A stretch of 43,106 bases of DNA from Chloroflexota bacterium (GTDB taxonomy: Bacteria > Chloroflexota > Anaerolineae > Anaerolineales > Anaerolineaceae). Of this stretch, positions 27,312 through 34,946 are shown piece after piece (positions within the stretch are counted from its first letter, which is position 1; every line of letters begins with the position of its first letter). The notes below the pieces were generated by a model. That model did no database searches and was not told the origin of the DNA. It saw only the letters and a program-made list of their open reading frames with translations. The stretch is taken from the NCBI GenBank assembly GCA_029561345.1, contig JAKQJC010000014.1, forward strand, positions 1 through 43,106. The letters run 5' to 3'. Made by a program: the position numbers and the translations under genes.

Positions 27312-27817
27312 TGATGGAAACGGTTTACCTGGCCACCGGCACCAACCTGGGCGAGCGCGCCGCCAACCTGCGGCATGCCCGTGAAGAGCTGGCCCGCGCC
27401 GGCGTGACCGTCACGGCGGTTTCACTTATTTATGAAACCCCGCCCTGGGGCTACCTGCCCCAACCGCATTTTCTCAACCAGGTGCTGCAGGCCCAGACGG
27501 CGCTTTCGCCGCTGGAACTGCTCAAAGCCGTGAAAAAGATCGAAAAGCACCTGGGCCGCGAGCCTGCGGTGCGCTACGGCCCGCGCCTGATTGACCTGGA
27601 TATCCTTTTCTATGGGGACCATCTGATCAACGAAGAACATCTGGTGGTGCCCCATCCACGCCTGCACGAGCGCGCCTTTGTGCTGGTGCCGCTCAACGAC
27701 CTGGTGCCGGATCTTGTGCATCCCCTGCTGAAACAGACCATTCACAGCCTGTTAGCCGGGCTGCCGCAAAGCGAAAGGGATGCCATTCATCCCTGGACGG
27801 AGCCTTCCCATGCGTAG
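27311..27817 (+). CDS. folK: 6-hydroxymethyl-7,8-dihydropterin pyrophosphokinase
   Basis: Transfers pyrophosphate from ATP to hydroxymethyl-dihydropterin in folate synthesis. The 168 residues are typical. VYLATGTNLGERAANL starts the fold; the pterin-site ETPPWGYLPQPHFLN and the signature RYGPRLIDLDILFYG with its metal-binding Asp pair are intact, as is PHPRLHERAFVL. The start is the ATG of a TGATG overlap with the preceding stop, with GGAG eight bases upstream. Its position between a thiolase-like gene and membrane proteins, without folP or folB, is unusual. Confidence 0.95.
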   Translation: MMETVYLATGTNLGERAANLRHAREELARAGVTVTAVSLIYETPPWGYLPQPHFLNQVLQAQTALSPLELLKAVKKIEKHLGREPAVRYGPRLIDLDILFYGDHLINEEHLVVPHPRLHERAFVLVPLNDLVPDLVHPLLKQTIHSLLAGLPQSERDAIHPWTEPSHA

Positions 27818-30230
27818 GCTGCACTGGCTGTCCCTTTTGCTGCTGGCACTGTGCCTGCTGGCAGGCTGCGCTCCGCTCAACAGCGCAGCCCAGACGGCGC
27901 GCACCGGCCTGGCCCCCCTGCAGGGCGGAGATGTGCTGGGGCAGACCTTCATCAGCCGTTACGGCGGTCTGAACAGTGTTCTGGTTTTCCTTTCCCCTTT
28001 ACCCAACCAGCCCGGTGCGGGTCCGCTGCGCCTGAGGCTGGAATCCATAGATGAAGGCAGGGTGCTTTACAGCGCCGCCCTGCCGCTGGATGAACTGAAC
28101 GCAGAACGCCTGTACCGCTTTGATTTTGCCCCGCGCCCCGAACCAGCCGGAACGGCTTACCGGGTGGTGCTCAGCCTGGATTCCGGCGCGGCGGCTTATG
28201 GGGTGGCTGAAAACCAGACCTTTACGGACGGCGGGCTGAGCCTGAACGGACAGCCCACCGCCAACCAGCTTACCTTCAGCCTGACATATGACCTGGGCGG
28301 CCTGCTGCTGGACCTGGCGCGGGAGAGCGGCGGCTGGCTGCTCTGGCTGCTGGCGGCGGGGCTGCTGCTGGCGGTGCCGGGCTGGGGCCTGCTGGGCCTG
28401 GTGTGGCCGGGTTTTGAACGCCTGGACGGCGCCGAAAAACTGGCTCTGGCGGCCGGCTTCAGCATGGCTCTCTATCCCGTCTTGCTCCTCTGGCTGGATG
28501 CCATCCAGTTGAAGCAGGGCGCGGTGCTGGTGTGGCTGCTGGCCTGGCTGGGCCTGCTTTCCATTCTGTGGCCTTATTTGCGCGTGCGGCAGTTTCCCCG
28601 CCTGCCCCGTCCCGATGCGCCGGCACTGGCGCTGGGAGTGGGCCTGCTGGTGATGCTGGGCCTGCGCTTTTTTGTCATCCGCCTGCTGGCGGCGCCCCTG
28701 TGGGGTGATTCGGTGCATCACACCGCCCTGGCCCAGCAGATGATGGAAACGGGCGGACTGTTCCAGAGCTGGCTGCCACGCTACCCTTACACCACGCTGA
28801 CCGTGCAGTTCGGTTTCCCGGCGGCTGCGGCTGCCTGGGGATGGCTGACCGGCATGGCGCCTGCCCAGGCGGTGCTGGTGACGGGGCAGGTGAGCAGCGC
28901 GCTGGCGGCCCTCACCCTTTACCCCCTGGCTCTGCGCCTGTGGAAGGGCAACCGCTGGGCGGCGGCGGGTTCGGTGCTGGCTGCCGGGCTGCTCAGCCCG
29001 CTGCCGGCGGGTTTTCTCAATTGGGGCCGTTATGCCCAGCTCACCGGCCAGGTGATTTTGCCCGCGGCGGCCTGGTTCACCTGGAGTTTGTTGGATGACC
29101 CGCGCCTCAACTCGCGCAAGGTGATCATTCTGGCGGTAACCCTGGTAGGCATGCTGCTGCACTATTACCGCATGGGCTTCTACTATGCCCTTTTTGTGCC
29201 TGTGCTGCTGCTGATTGAATGGAAAACCTGGCGGCCGCGCTGGAAAACCGCCCTGCCTGCCCTGGCTCTGGCGGCCGCGCTGACGCTTGTCTTGACTCTT
29301 CCCTGGCTGGTGCGGGTTGCAGGCAGCTCCCTCTCCAATGCCGTGGAAGGCAGCCTGACGGCGGTGACGCCGCTGGAAGATGTGCTGCAGGATTTAACCG
29401 CCTGGCAGGAAGCCGGGCAGTATCTGCCGCCCCTGCTGCTGGGGCTGGCCGGCCTGGGCCTGCTGGCGGGGCTGCTGCGCCGCCGCTGGATGACGGCCGG
29501 ACTGGTGCTGTGGTTTGCCCTGCTGGCGGCGGTGCGCGCCGGAACCCTGATCAACCTGCCGGCAGCCAACATGATGCAGAGCTTTGCCGTGATCATCGCC
29601 CTGTATGTTCCCCTGGGGCTGCTGGCCGGTGGGGCTTTGGGCGAGTTTTGCGCCTGGCTGGCAGCCCGGCCGGCGCGCTGGGGTCAGGCGGCGGCTTTGC
29701 TGGTGATGCTGGCGGCTGTTCTGTATGGCGTCAGCACCCTGCGCCACCCGCCGCCCGCTTCTTTTATGCTGGTGCAGAATCCCGATGTGCGCGCCATGAA
29801 CTGGATTTCGGCCAACACCCCGGCTGAGGCGCGTTTTTTGGTGGAAGGCTACCGCATTTACGGCGGCACTTCGGCGGTGGGCTCAGACGCCGGCTGGTGG
29901 ATCCCCATTTTCACCGGGCGAGCCAACACCATGCCGCCGCAATACCTGCTGATGAATGAAGTTCCTGATCCCGCCGATTATTCGCAGCGTGTGGTGAAGC
30001 TGGCCGAAAGGCTTGAAACCAGTTCGCCCGGCAGCCCGGAGGGGCTGCGCGCGCTGTGCGACGAACACATCACCCATGTTTACATTGGCCAGACTCAGGG
30101 TCTGACGGGCTACGGCGCCAGCCAGCTTTTCACCCAGCAGGAACTGGCAGAGAGCCCGGCTTTCAGGCCGGTTTACGGGCAGGACCAGGTGCGTATTTAT
30201 GAATTTGACCGTTCCCTCTGCACAAAATAA
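27810..30230 (+). CDS. Large polytopic membrane protein, GT-C glycosyltransferase-like
   Basis: 806-residue envelope protein. The N-terminus is a lipoprotein-type signal (LCLLAGC, Cys20) and an extracytoplasmic beta-rich domain (about 21-165). From about residue 175 there are a dozen or so hydrophobic segments. The loop WGDSVHHTALAQQMMETGG carries the Asp and charged residues expected in the first external loop of GT-C glycosyltransferases, and YPYTTLTVQFG follows as in DUF6541-like proteins. The C-terminal ~200 residues form another external domain. The likely donor is a polyprenyl-phosphate sugar (family inference). It overlaps folK by eight bases and the next gene by 32. Confidence 0.7.
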   Translation: MRRLHWLSLLLLALCLLAGCAPLNSAAQTARTGLAPLQGGDVLGQTFISRYGGLNSVLVFLSPLPNQPGAGPLRLRLESIDEGRVLYSAALPLDELNAERLYRFDFAPRPEPAGTAYRVVLSLDSGAAAYGVAENQTFTDGGLSLNGQPTANQLTFSLTYDLGGLLLDLARESGGWLLWLLAAGLLLAVPGWGLLGLVWPGFERLDGAEKLALAAGFSMALYPVLLLWLDAIQLKQGAVLVWLLAWLGLLSILWPYLRVRQFPRLPRPDAPALALGVGLLVMLGLRFFVIRLLAAPLWGDSVHHTALAQQMMETGGLFQSWLPRYPYTTLTVQFGFPAAAAAWGWLTGMAPAQAVLVTGQVSSALAALTLYPLALRLWKGNRWAAAGSVLAAGLLSPLPAGFLNWGRYAQLTGQVILPAAAWFTWSLLDDPRLNSRKVIILAVTLVGMLLHYYRMGFYYALFVPVLLLIEWKTWRPRWKTALPALALAAALTLVLTLPWLVRVAGSSLSNAVEGSLTAVTPLEDVLQDLTAWQEAGQYLPPLLLGLAGLGLLAGLLRRRWMTAGLVLWFALLAAVRAGTLINLPAANMMQSFAVIIALYVPLGLLAGGALGEFCAWLAARPARWGQAAALLVMLAAVLYGVSTLRHPPPASFMLVQNPDVRAMNWISANTPAEARFLVEGYRIYGGTSAVGSDAGWWIPIFTGRANTMPPQYLLMNEVPDPADYSQRVVKLAERLETSSPGSPEGLRALCDEHITHVYIGQTQGLTGYGASQLFTQQELAESPAFRPVYGQDQVRIYEFDRSLCTK

Positions 30231-32595
30231 CCTGCTGAAAAAAGCCTGGAGCCTGCTGCCGCTGGCCTGGTTTGCTTTGGTGCGCCTGCTGGCCGGCCGC
30301 GCGCTGGACCAGGCCTTCTGGCAATCGACTCTGCTGCTGATCCTGTTCTTTTTCGGCCTGGCGGTGTACATGCGCCCGGACATGCCCTCACGGCGCTGGG
30401 TTGCGGTGTTGGGCCTGACTTTGGGGGCAGACCTGTTGATTCAAAATTTTGAAGCCGGCCTGGGCTGGAACGGCGATCCGCTGCGCTACCCCCTGCTGCT
30501 GGCGGTGGTGTGGCTGCTGGTGCTGGCGCTGTGGATTCCCCTGGGTGCGGGCCAGCGCTGGTGGCAGGCCGTGCTGGCTGCGGGGGCGCTTTCTCTGGCG
30601 GCAGGCGCGGCGGCTGCTGCAGGCGGGCAGCTTGAAAGCCGTTTTTCGGACGAGGAATTTGTGGCTGCGCTGGAAGCCCTGGCGCTGGCGGGCGGCTGGC
30701 TGACTTTTTGCCTGGCCTGGAAGCTGGGCTGGCAAACCTTCCCGCACGACCAGCCGCTGCTGGACCGCTGGCGCAGGCTGGGCATCTGGCTGGGGCTGCT
30801 GGTTTCAGCGCTGGTGATTGGCGGGGTGCTGATGATGTCTTATCAGGCCAGTTTTTCGCCCCGCGAGGCGCCGCGCTTTGACGGGATTTCGGCAGAGCAG
30901 CCTTTTACCTGCCTGCAGAGCGCGCCGGAAGCGCAAACCTACGACGGCACGGAGGTGTACCGCCGCCTGCTGGCGCTGGTGGCAGCCAACCCCTACAAGG
31001 GCACGCCAGAACTGGGCATGCTGGCCCTGGGCAGCGGCGAAACCACCTGGCAGACGGCTTTTCACGATGCTTTGATGGCTGAGGCGCGCGCCGGAAATTT
31101 CACCGGACCGGCTGGCAGCGTTAAATACGGCCAGTATGAGGCTGCCCTGCGCCTTTATTATCTGTGGAAACAACCCGCCCTGTTCAGCGCTGCTGAACAG
31201 GCTGAATTGAAGACCTGGTTTGCCGCGGTCAACCGCCGCGCCCTGACGGTGGAATGGGTGGACTGGATGTATGCTCTTTCGCTGGGGCGCTGGCCTGAAG
31301 GCCCTTACGAAAACCAGGAAAACGGCGCCGGGCTGCTGGCGCTGCTGGAGGTGAGCGGCTATGCCGACCCGGCCCTCAGCGCGGCCAACCGCAGCTACCT
31401 GGACCGCAACCCGCGCGGCTGGGCTGGCCGCTTCCATAATTCGGATGACGCCTACCTCTACCAGATGGAATGGATCAACAACGCCTATTTCCAGTCGCTT
31501 TATGCGCCGCTGGCTGACGGCAGCAAACGCGCCCAGAGCTTTGCCTGGCTGCTGACGCAGGCCCTGCCCTCCGGCCAGCCGCTGGGGTACAACCATCCCA
31601 ATGTCATCACGGCGGCGGGCACGGCCTATTTTGGGGCAGGCCTGCTGAACGATGAAAGCCTGCTCTGGATGGCCGGGCGCGGCGTGGATTTCCTTGAGGC
31701 GCACGGCGAGCCTGCCGTGGCGCAGCCCGGTGCCGACGCCCCTCTGAACCTGACGGGCCGCGCTCCGCAGATGGGAAGCTGCCTGCTGTTCAGCGAAACC
31801 GGCATGCCCACCGCGCTGGGGCCGCTGGCTGCCGACAAGCTGGTGCTGCGCCAGGGCTGGGGCGCGGATGACCTGACCCTGCTGCTGAACCTGCGCTTCA
31901 CCGGCTGGCACCGCTACAAGGCCGCCAACAGCCTGATTCTGGCGGCGCGCGCCGGCGAAACCTGGATTGCCGAGCAGAACCAGGGCGAGGCCATCTGGTG
32001 GCTGCCCAAGGGGCGCAGCGCCTTCCGCGACAAGCGCGTGCCGCGCGAGAACCTCAACGCTTTTCAGGTGGCGGCGGGCGGCTGGGCTGATTTGCTGGAC
32101 CGCCTGACCGGTCTGGGCAGCCCCTGGGCGCAGGATCCGCCGTACCTGGCGGAGATGCAGGTTTTTGAACAGCGCGGCGCGCTGACCCTGGCACGCGCCG
32201 CCCTGCCGGAATGGCACGGCTGGACCTCCACCCGCACCCTGGTTGCCTCAGAAGAAGGACCGGTGCTGATTCGCGACACAGCCCAGGGCAAAACCTTCCG
32301 CCGGACTGCGATCACCTGGCATATCAACGGTCAGGCGGCCGGCCTTTCCGGACGTTACAGCCTGGGCAGCGGGCAGGGTGAACTGGTGCTGCTGGGAGAG
32401 GGCGGGAGCGTTTTTGAAGCTCGCCAAACAGAGGGCTTGCTGGATGTGACCTGTTATCCGCCTGCTGGGCGCAGGCTGACTCTCAACAGCGTGGTGCTGC
32501 CGGCGGAATGGGTTGGCGCTGAAGTGACGCTGCTGGAAGACGGCGTGGCGGTGGCCAAAGATGGCAAAACCCTGCTGCTGCCCTTTGAACCTTGA
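30199..32595 (+). CDS. Membrane-anchored heparinase II/III-like protein
   Basis: 798 residues. About six membrane segments occupy residues 15-215, then a large extracytoplasmic region follows. Residues about 280-480 look like an alpha-toroid (WVDWMYALSLGRWPEGPYENQENG, split across helices), and the C-terminal part (LRFTGWHRYKAANSLILAA, then a beta-sandwich) resembles heparinase II/III or alginate-lyase-like enzymes. A polysaccharide lyase or a binding role is possible; catalytic residues were not assigned with certainty. The ATG lies 32 bases inside the end of the GT-C-like gene, which suggests the two proteins work together on an envelope glycan. Confidence 0.62.
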   Translation: MNLTVPSAQNNLLKKAWSLLPLAWFALVRLLAGRALDQAFWQSTLLLILFFFGLAVYMRPDMPSRRWVAVLGLTLGADLLIQNFEAGLGWNGDPLRYPLLLAVVWLLVLALWIPLGAGQRWWQAVLAAGALSLAAGAAAAAGGQLESRFSDEEFVAALEALALAGGWLTFCLAWKLGWQTFPHDQPLLDRWRRLGIWLGLLVSALVIGGVLMMSYQASFSPREAPRFDGISAEQPFTCLQSAPEAQTYDGTEVYRRLLALVAANPYKGTPELGMLALGSGETTWQTAFHDALMAEARAGNFTGPAGSVKYGQYEAALRLYYLWKQPALFSAAEQAELKTWFAAVNRRALTVEWVDWMYALSLGRWPEGPYENQENGAGLLALLEVSGYADPALSAANRSYLDRNPRGWAGRFHNSDDAYLYQMEWINNAYFQSLYAPLADGSKRAQSFAWLLTQALPSGQPLGYNHPNVITAAGTAYFGAGLLNDESLLWMAGRGVDFLEAHGEPAVAQPGADAPLNLTGRAPQMGSCLLFSETGMPTALGPLAADKLVLRQGWGADDLTLLLNLRFTGWHRYKAANSLILAARAGETWIAEQNQGEAIWWLPKGRSAFRDKRVPRENLNAFQVAAGGWADLLDRLTGLGSPWAQDPPYLAEMQVFEQRGALTLARAALPEWHGWTSTRTLVASEEGPVLIRDTAQGKTFRRTAITWHINGQAAGLSGRYSLGSGQGELVLLGEGGSVFEARQTEGLLDVTCYPPAGRRLTLNSVVLPAEWVGAEVTLLEDGVAVAKDGKTLLLPFEP

Positions 32596-32809
32596 AAAGC
32601 CTGGAGAGCGCGTTTGGTCATCCCGATTTGACCCTTTTTCACCGTTGAAAAGGTTAAACGAAGATGAGATTGAACAGAAAGATGACCAAAAAGCCGGATT
32701 CAGTTTCCTCTTTACAGGTGGATGCGATATAATTAAGCGTGACAAAATCTAACCCTAACAGCTTTATTAATCTATCTTGACTTCAGATACCCCATGATGA
32801 GGATTTACC

Positions 32810-33646
32810 ATGGAAGATTTTATTACTTTAGAGCAAATTGACCAGGCTGTGGACATGGTGCGGCGCAATACCCGCCACCAACCTGAAATTGGCATTATCC
32901 TGGGTTCCGGCCTGGGCGGTCTGGCAGATGCCGTCGAAGATGCCGATTCCATTCCTTTCTGCGAGATCCCCTTCTGGCCCACTTCCACCGTTTATGGACA
33001 TGAAGGCCGCCTGGTGATTGGCAAGCTGGAAGGCAAGCTGGTGATGATGATGCAGGGACGGGCGCATTACTATGAAGGCTACAGCATGTCGCATGTGGGT
33101 TTGCCGGTGCGCGTGATGCAGCGCATGGGCATCAAAACCCTGGTGGTCACCAATGCGGCGGGCGCCATCCGCCCCGATTTCATGCCCGGCGACCTGATGC
33201 TCATTTATGATCACATTGCTCTCGTGGGCATGGTGGGCATGAACCCGCTGCGCGGCCCCAACCTGGATGTGTTTGGCCCGCGTTTCCCCGATATGAGCCA
33301 GGCCTACGACCGCGATCTGCTGGCCCTGGCGGAAATTGTTGCCGCTGAAAAGGGTATTGAAGTGCGCAAGGGCGTGTATATCTGCCTTTCCGGCCCCTCT
33401 TTTGAAGGACCGGCCGACCTGCGCTTCCTGCGCGCCATTGGCGCCGATGCCGTGGGCATGTCCACGGTGCCCGAAGTGATTGTGGCCCGCCACGGCGGCA
33501 TGCGCGTCTTGGGCATTTCCGGCATCAGCAACAAGGCCAACCTTGACGGCAGCACCATCACCACGCATGAAGAAGTGCTGGAAGCCGGAAGAATCATTGT
33601 GCCCAAGCTGGTTGAGGTGATTCGCGGGGTGGTTAAACGGTGCTGA
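32810..33646 (+). CDS. Purine nucleoside phosphorylase
   Basis: Trimeric-type (PNP-I) phosphorylase of 278 residues that splits inosine and guanosine with phosphate for base salvage. GIILGSGLGGLAD holds the phosphate-site Ser, HEGRLVIGKLEGK and GRAHYYEGYS complete the phosphate and ribose sites, and VTNAAGAI, SGPSFEGPADLRF and ISGISNKANLDG form the base pocket, with Asn of SNKA at the usual Asn position. GAGGA precedes the ATG. The 214 bases upstream contain a TATAAT (32728-32733) but no matching -35. It probably opens a five-gene operon and complements the de novo genes at 9.8-20.9 kb. Confidence 0.92.
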   Translation: MEDFITLEQIDQAVDMVRRNTRHQPEIGIILGSGLGGLADAVEDADSIPFCEIPFWPTSTVYGHEGRLVIGKLEGKLVMMMQGRAHYYEGYSMSHVGLPVRVMQRMGIKTLVVTNAAGAIRPDFMPGDLMLIYDHIALVGMVGMNPLRGPNLDVFGPRFPDMSQAYDRDLLALAEIVAAEKGIEVRKGVYICLSGPSFEGPADLRFLRAIGADAVGMSTVPEVIVARHGGMRVLGISGISNKANLDGSTITTHEEVLEAGRIIVPKLVEVIRGVVKRC

Positions 33647-33665
33647 TGCGCCGTCTGCTGCGCCA

Positions 33666-34364
33666 ATGAACGAAATTGTTCAATTTTTCAAGACCTTTGA
33701 GGCCGTTTTTTACATTATTTTGGGGCTGGCCGCACTGGTGTATTTGCGCAAACTGATCCTGGCCTTTCGGGATGTTCAGGGGACCATTTTCGGCATGGAA
33801 CGGGACCTGGCGCAGGGGCGCCTTTCGGGCGCGTTGAGCATGCTCACCCTGCTGGGATTGATGGCGCTGGGGATTTTTTTGACCAACACCTTCATTTATC
33901 CGGATTTGGCGGGAACGCAAAAATTGCCCACGCCGACTGTGGCCCTGGCCTCCACCAGCATGCCCTCTATGGCTGCATCCAAACAGATCACTCCGGAGGC
34001 TGGCGGGCTGACCCCCACACCGGATCCCACCGCCACGCCGGCCGCGGTTGAAAGCCAGTGCCTCAAGGATAAATTTGAATGGACAGACCCCACCAACGGC
34101 GCCCAGATTTCGGGCGTGGTGGAGCTGATTGGCACCATTCAATTGACCAATTTTGGTTTTTATAAATACGAGTATACCCAGCCGGGACTTTCATCGTGGA
34201 CCACCATTGCCGCGGGCAATGACCCCAAAAAAGAAGGCACCCTGGGCTTCTGGGATACCACCCTGCTTCCCGCTGGCGATTACCTGCTGCGCCTGGTGGC
34301 GACCGATAACCAGGGCGCCGAAATGGGCATCTGCGTGATCGGGGTGAAGATTGCACCGCAATAA
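33666..34364 (+). CDS. Two-TM protein with Pro/Thr linker and external Ig-like domain
   Basis: 232-residue membrane protein of unknown role. Two membrane helices (about 11-30 and 58-78) are joined by a basic cytoplasmic loop. A Thr/Pro/Ser linker (TPTPDPTATPAAV) leads to a C-terminal beta domain with a Cys pair (SQCLKDKFE and MGICVIGV) and the pattern ISGVVELIGTIQLTNFGFYK. I recall the same pattern at the ends of penicillin-binding and other envelope proteins of Chloroflexota. No good ribosome-binding site is seen before the ATG, which lies 19 bases after the phosphorylase stop. Confidence 0.72.
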   Translation: MNEIVQFFKTFEAVFYIILGLAALVYLRKLILAFRDVQGTIFGMERDLAQGRLSGALSMLTLLGLMALGIFLTNTFIYPDLAGTQKLPTPTVALASTSMPSMAASKQITPEAGGLTPTPDPTATPAAVESQCLKDKFEWTDPTNGAQISGVVELIGTIQLTNFGFYKYEYTQPGLSSWTTIAAGNDPKKEGTLGFWDTTLLPAGDYLLRLVATDNQGAEMGICVIGVKIAPQ

Positions 34365-34378
34365 TAATAGAGGTAGGC

Positions 34379-34918
34379 ATGCCTGAGATTGAAATCCGGC
34401 CGATGATTGAGAGCGATATGCCCATTCTGATGGGCCTTGAACACAATTATCGCAGCCATTATGTGTGGCAGATGGACCTGGCTGTGGACGCCGGGCAAAC
34501 CACCATCGTTTTTCGCGAGGTGCGCCTGCCGCGCCCGGTGGATGTGGATTATCCGCGCCAGCCGATGGCGGTTTTGCAGGAATGGAAGGATGCGGCCGTG
34601 GTGCTGGTGGCGGAGCATGAAGGCGTCCCGGCGGCCTATATCGTCATTCAGGAAGATATGGCCCCTTCCACGGCCTGGATCACGGACCTGGTGGTTGCGC
34701 CCTCGCTGCGCCGCCAGGGCATTGGCAGCACCCTGATGCTGGCGGCCCAGAGCTGGGCGGTCCAGCGCGGCAGCCGCCGCATGGTGCTGGAAACGCAGTC
34801 GAAAAACCATGCCGGTATCAGCATGGCGTTGAAATTGGGCTTTGAATTCAGCGGTTATCACGACCGCTACTTCTTGAACCAGGATATTGCCCTGTTCTTT
34901 GCCCGTTTTCTGCGTTAG
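34379..34918 (+). CDS. GNAT-family N-acetyltransferase
   Basis: Acetyl-CoA-dependent N-acyltransferase of 179 residues. Motif A is LVVAPSLRRQGIGSTLM with the pyrophosphate-binding RRQGIG loop; motif B follows in MVLETQSKNHAGISMALKLGF and GYHDRYF. The N-terminal half (EIRPMIESDMPILMGLEH) fits the substrate-binding part. The layout is like RimI/YjaB-type enzymes, but the acceptor is unknown. GAGGT lies before the ATG; the gap to the previous gene is 14 bases. Confidence 0.88.
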   Translation: MPEIEIRPMIESDMPILMGLEHNYRSHYVWQMDLAVDAGQTTIVFREVRLPRPVDVDYPRQPMAVLQEWKDAAVVLVAEHEGVPAAYIVIQEDMAPSTAWITDLVVAPSLRRQGIGSTLMLAAQSWAVQRGSRRMVLETQSKNHAGISMALKLGFEFSGYHDRYFLNQDIALFFARFLR

Positions 34919-34946
34919 CGGTATTGCGCTTATTGGATGAGGTTGT

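Noticed and set aside
27999..29162. 387-codon open frame on the minus strand
   Set aside because: Antisense to the GT-C-like gene, with Gln/His/Arg-rich low-complexity product.
32728..32733. TATAAT upstream of purine nucleoside phosphorylase
   Set aside because: A perfect -10 box but no -35 match at 16-18 bases; TTTACA at 32711 is only 11 bases away. Left as a note, not a promoter call.
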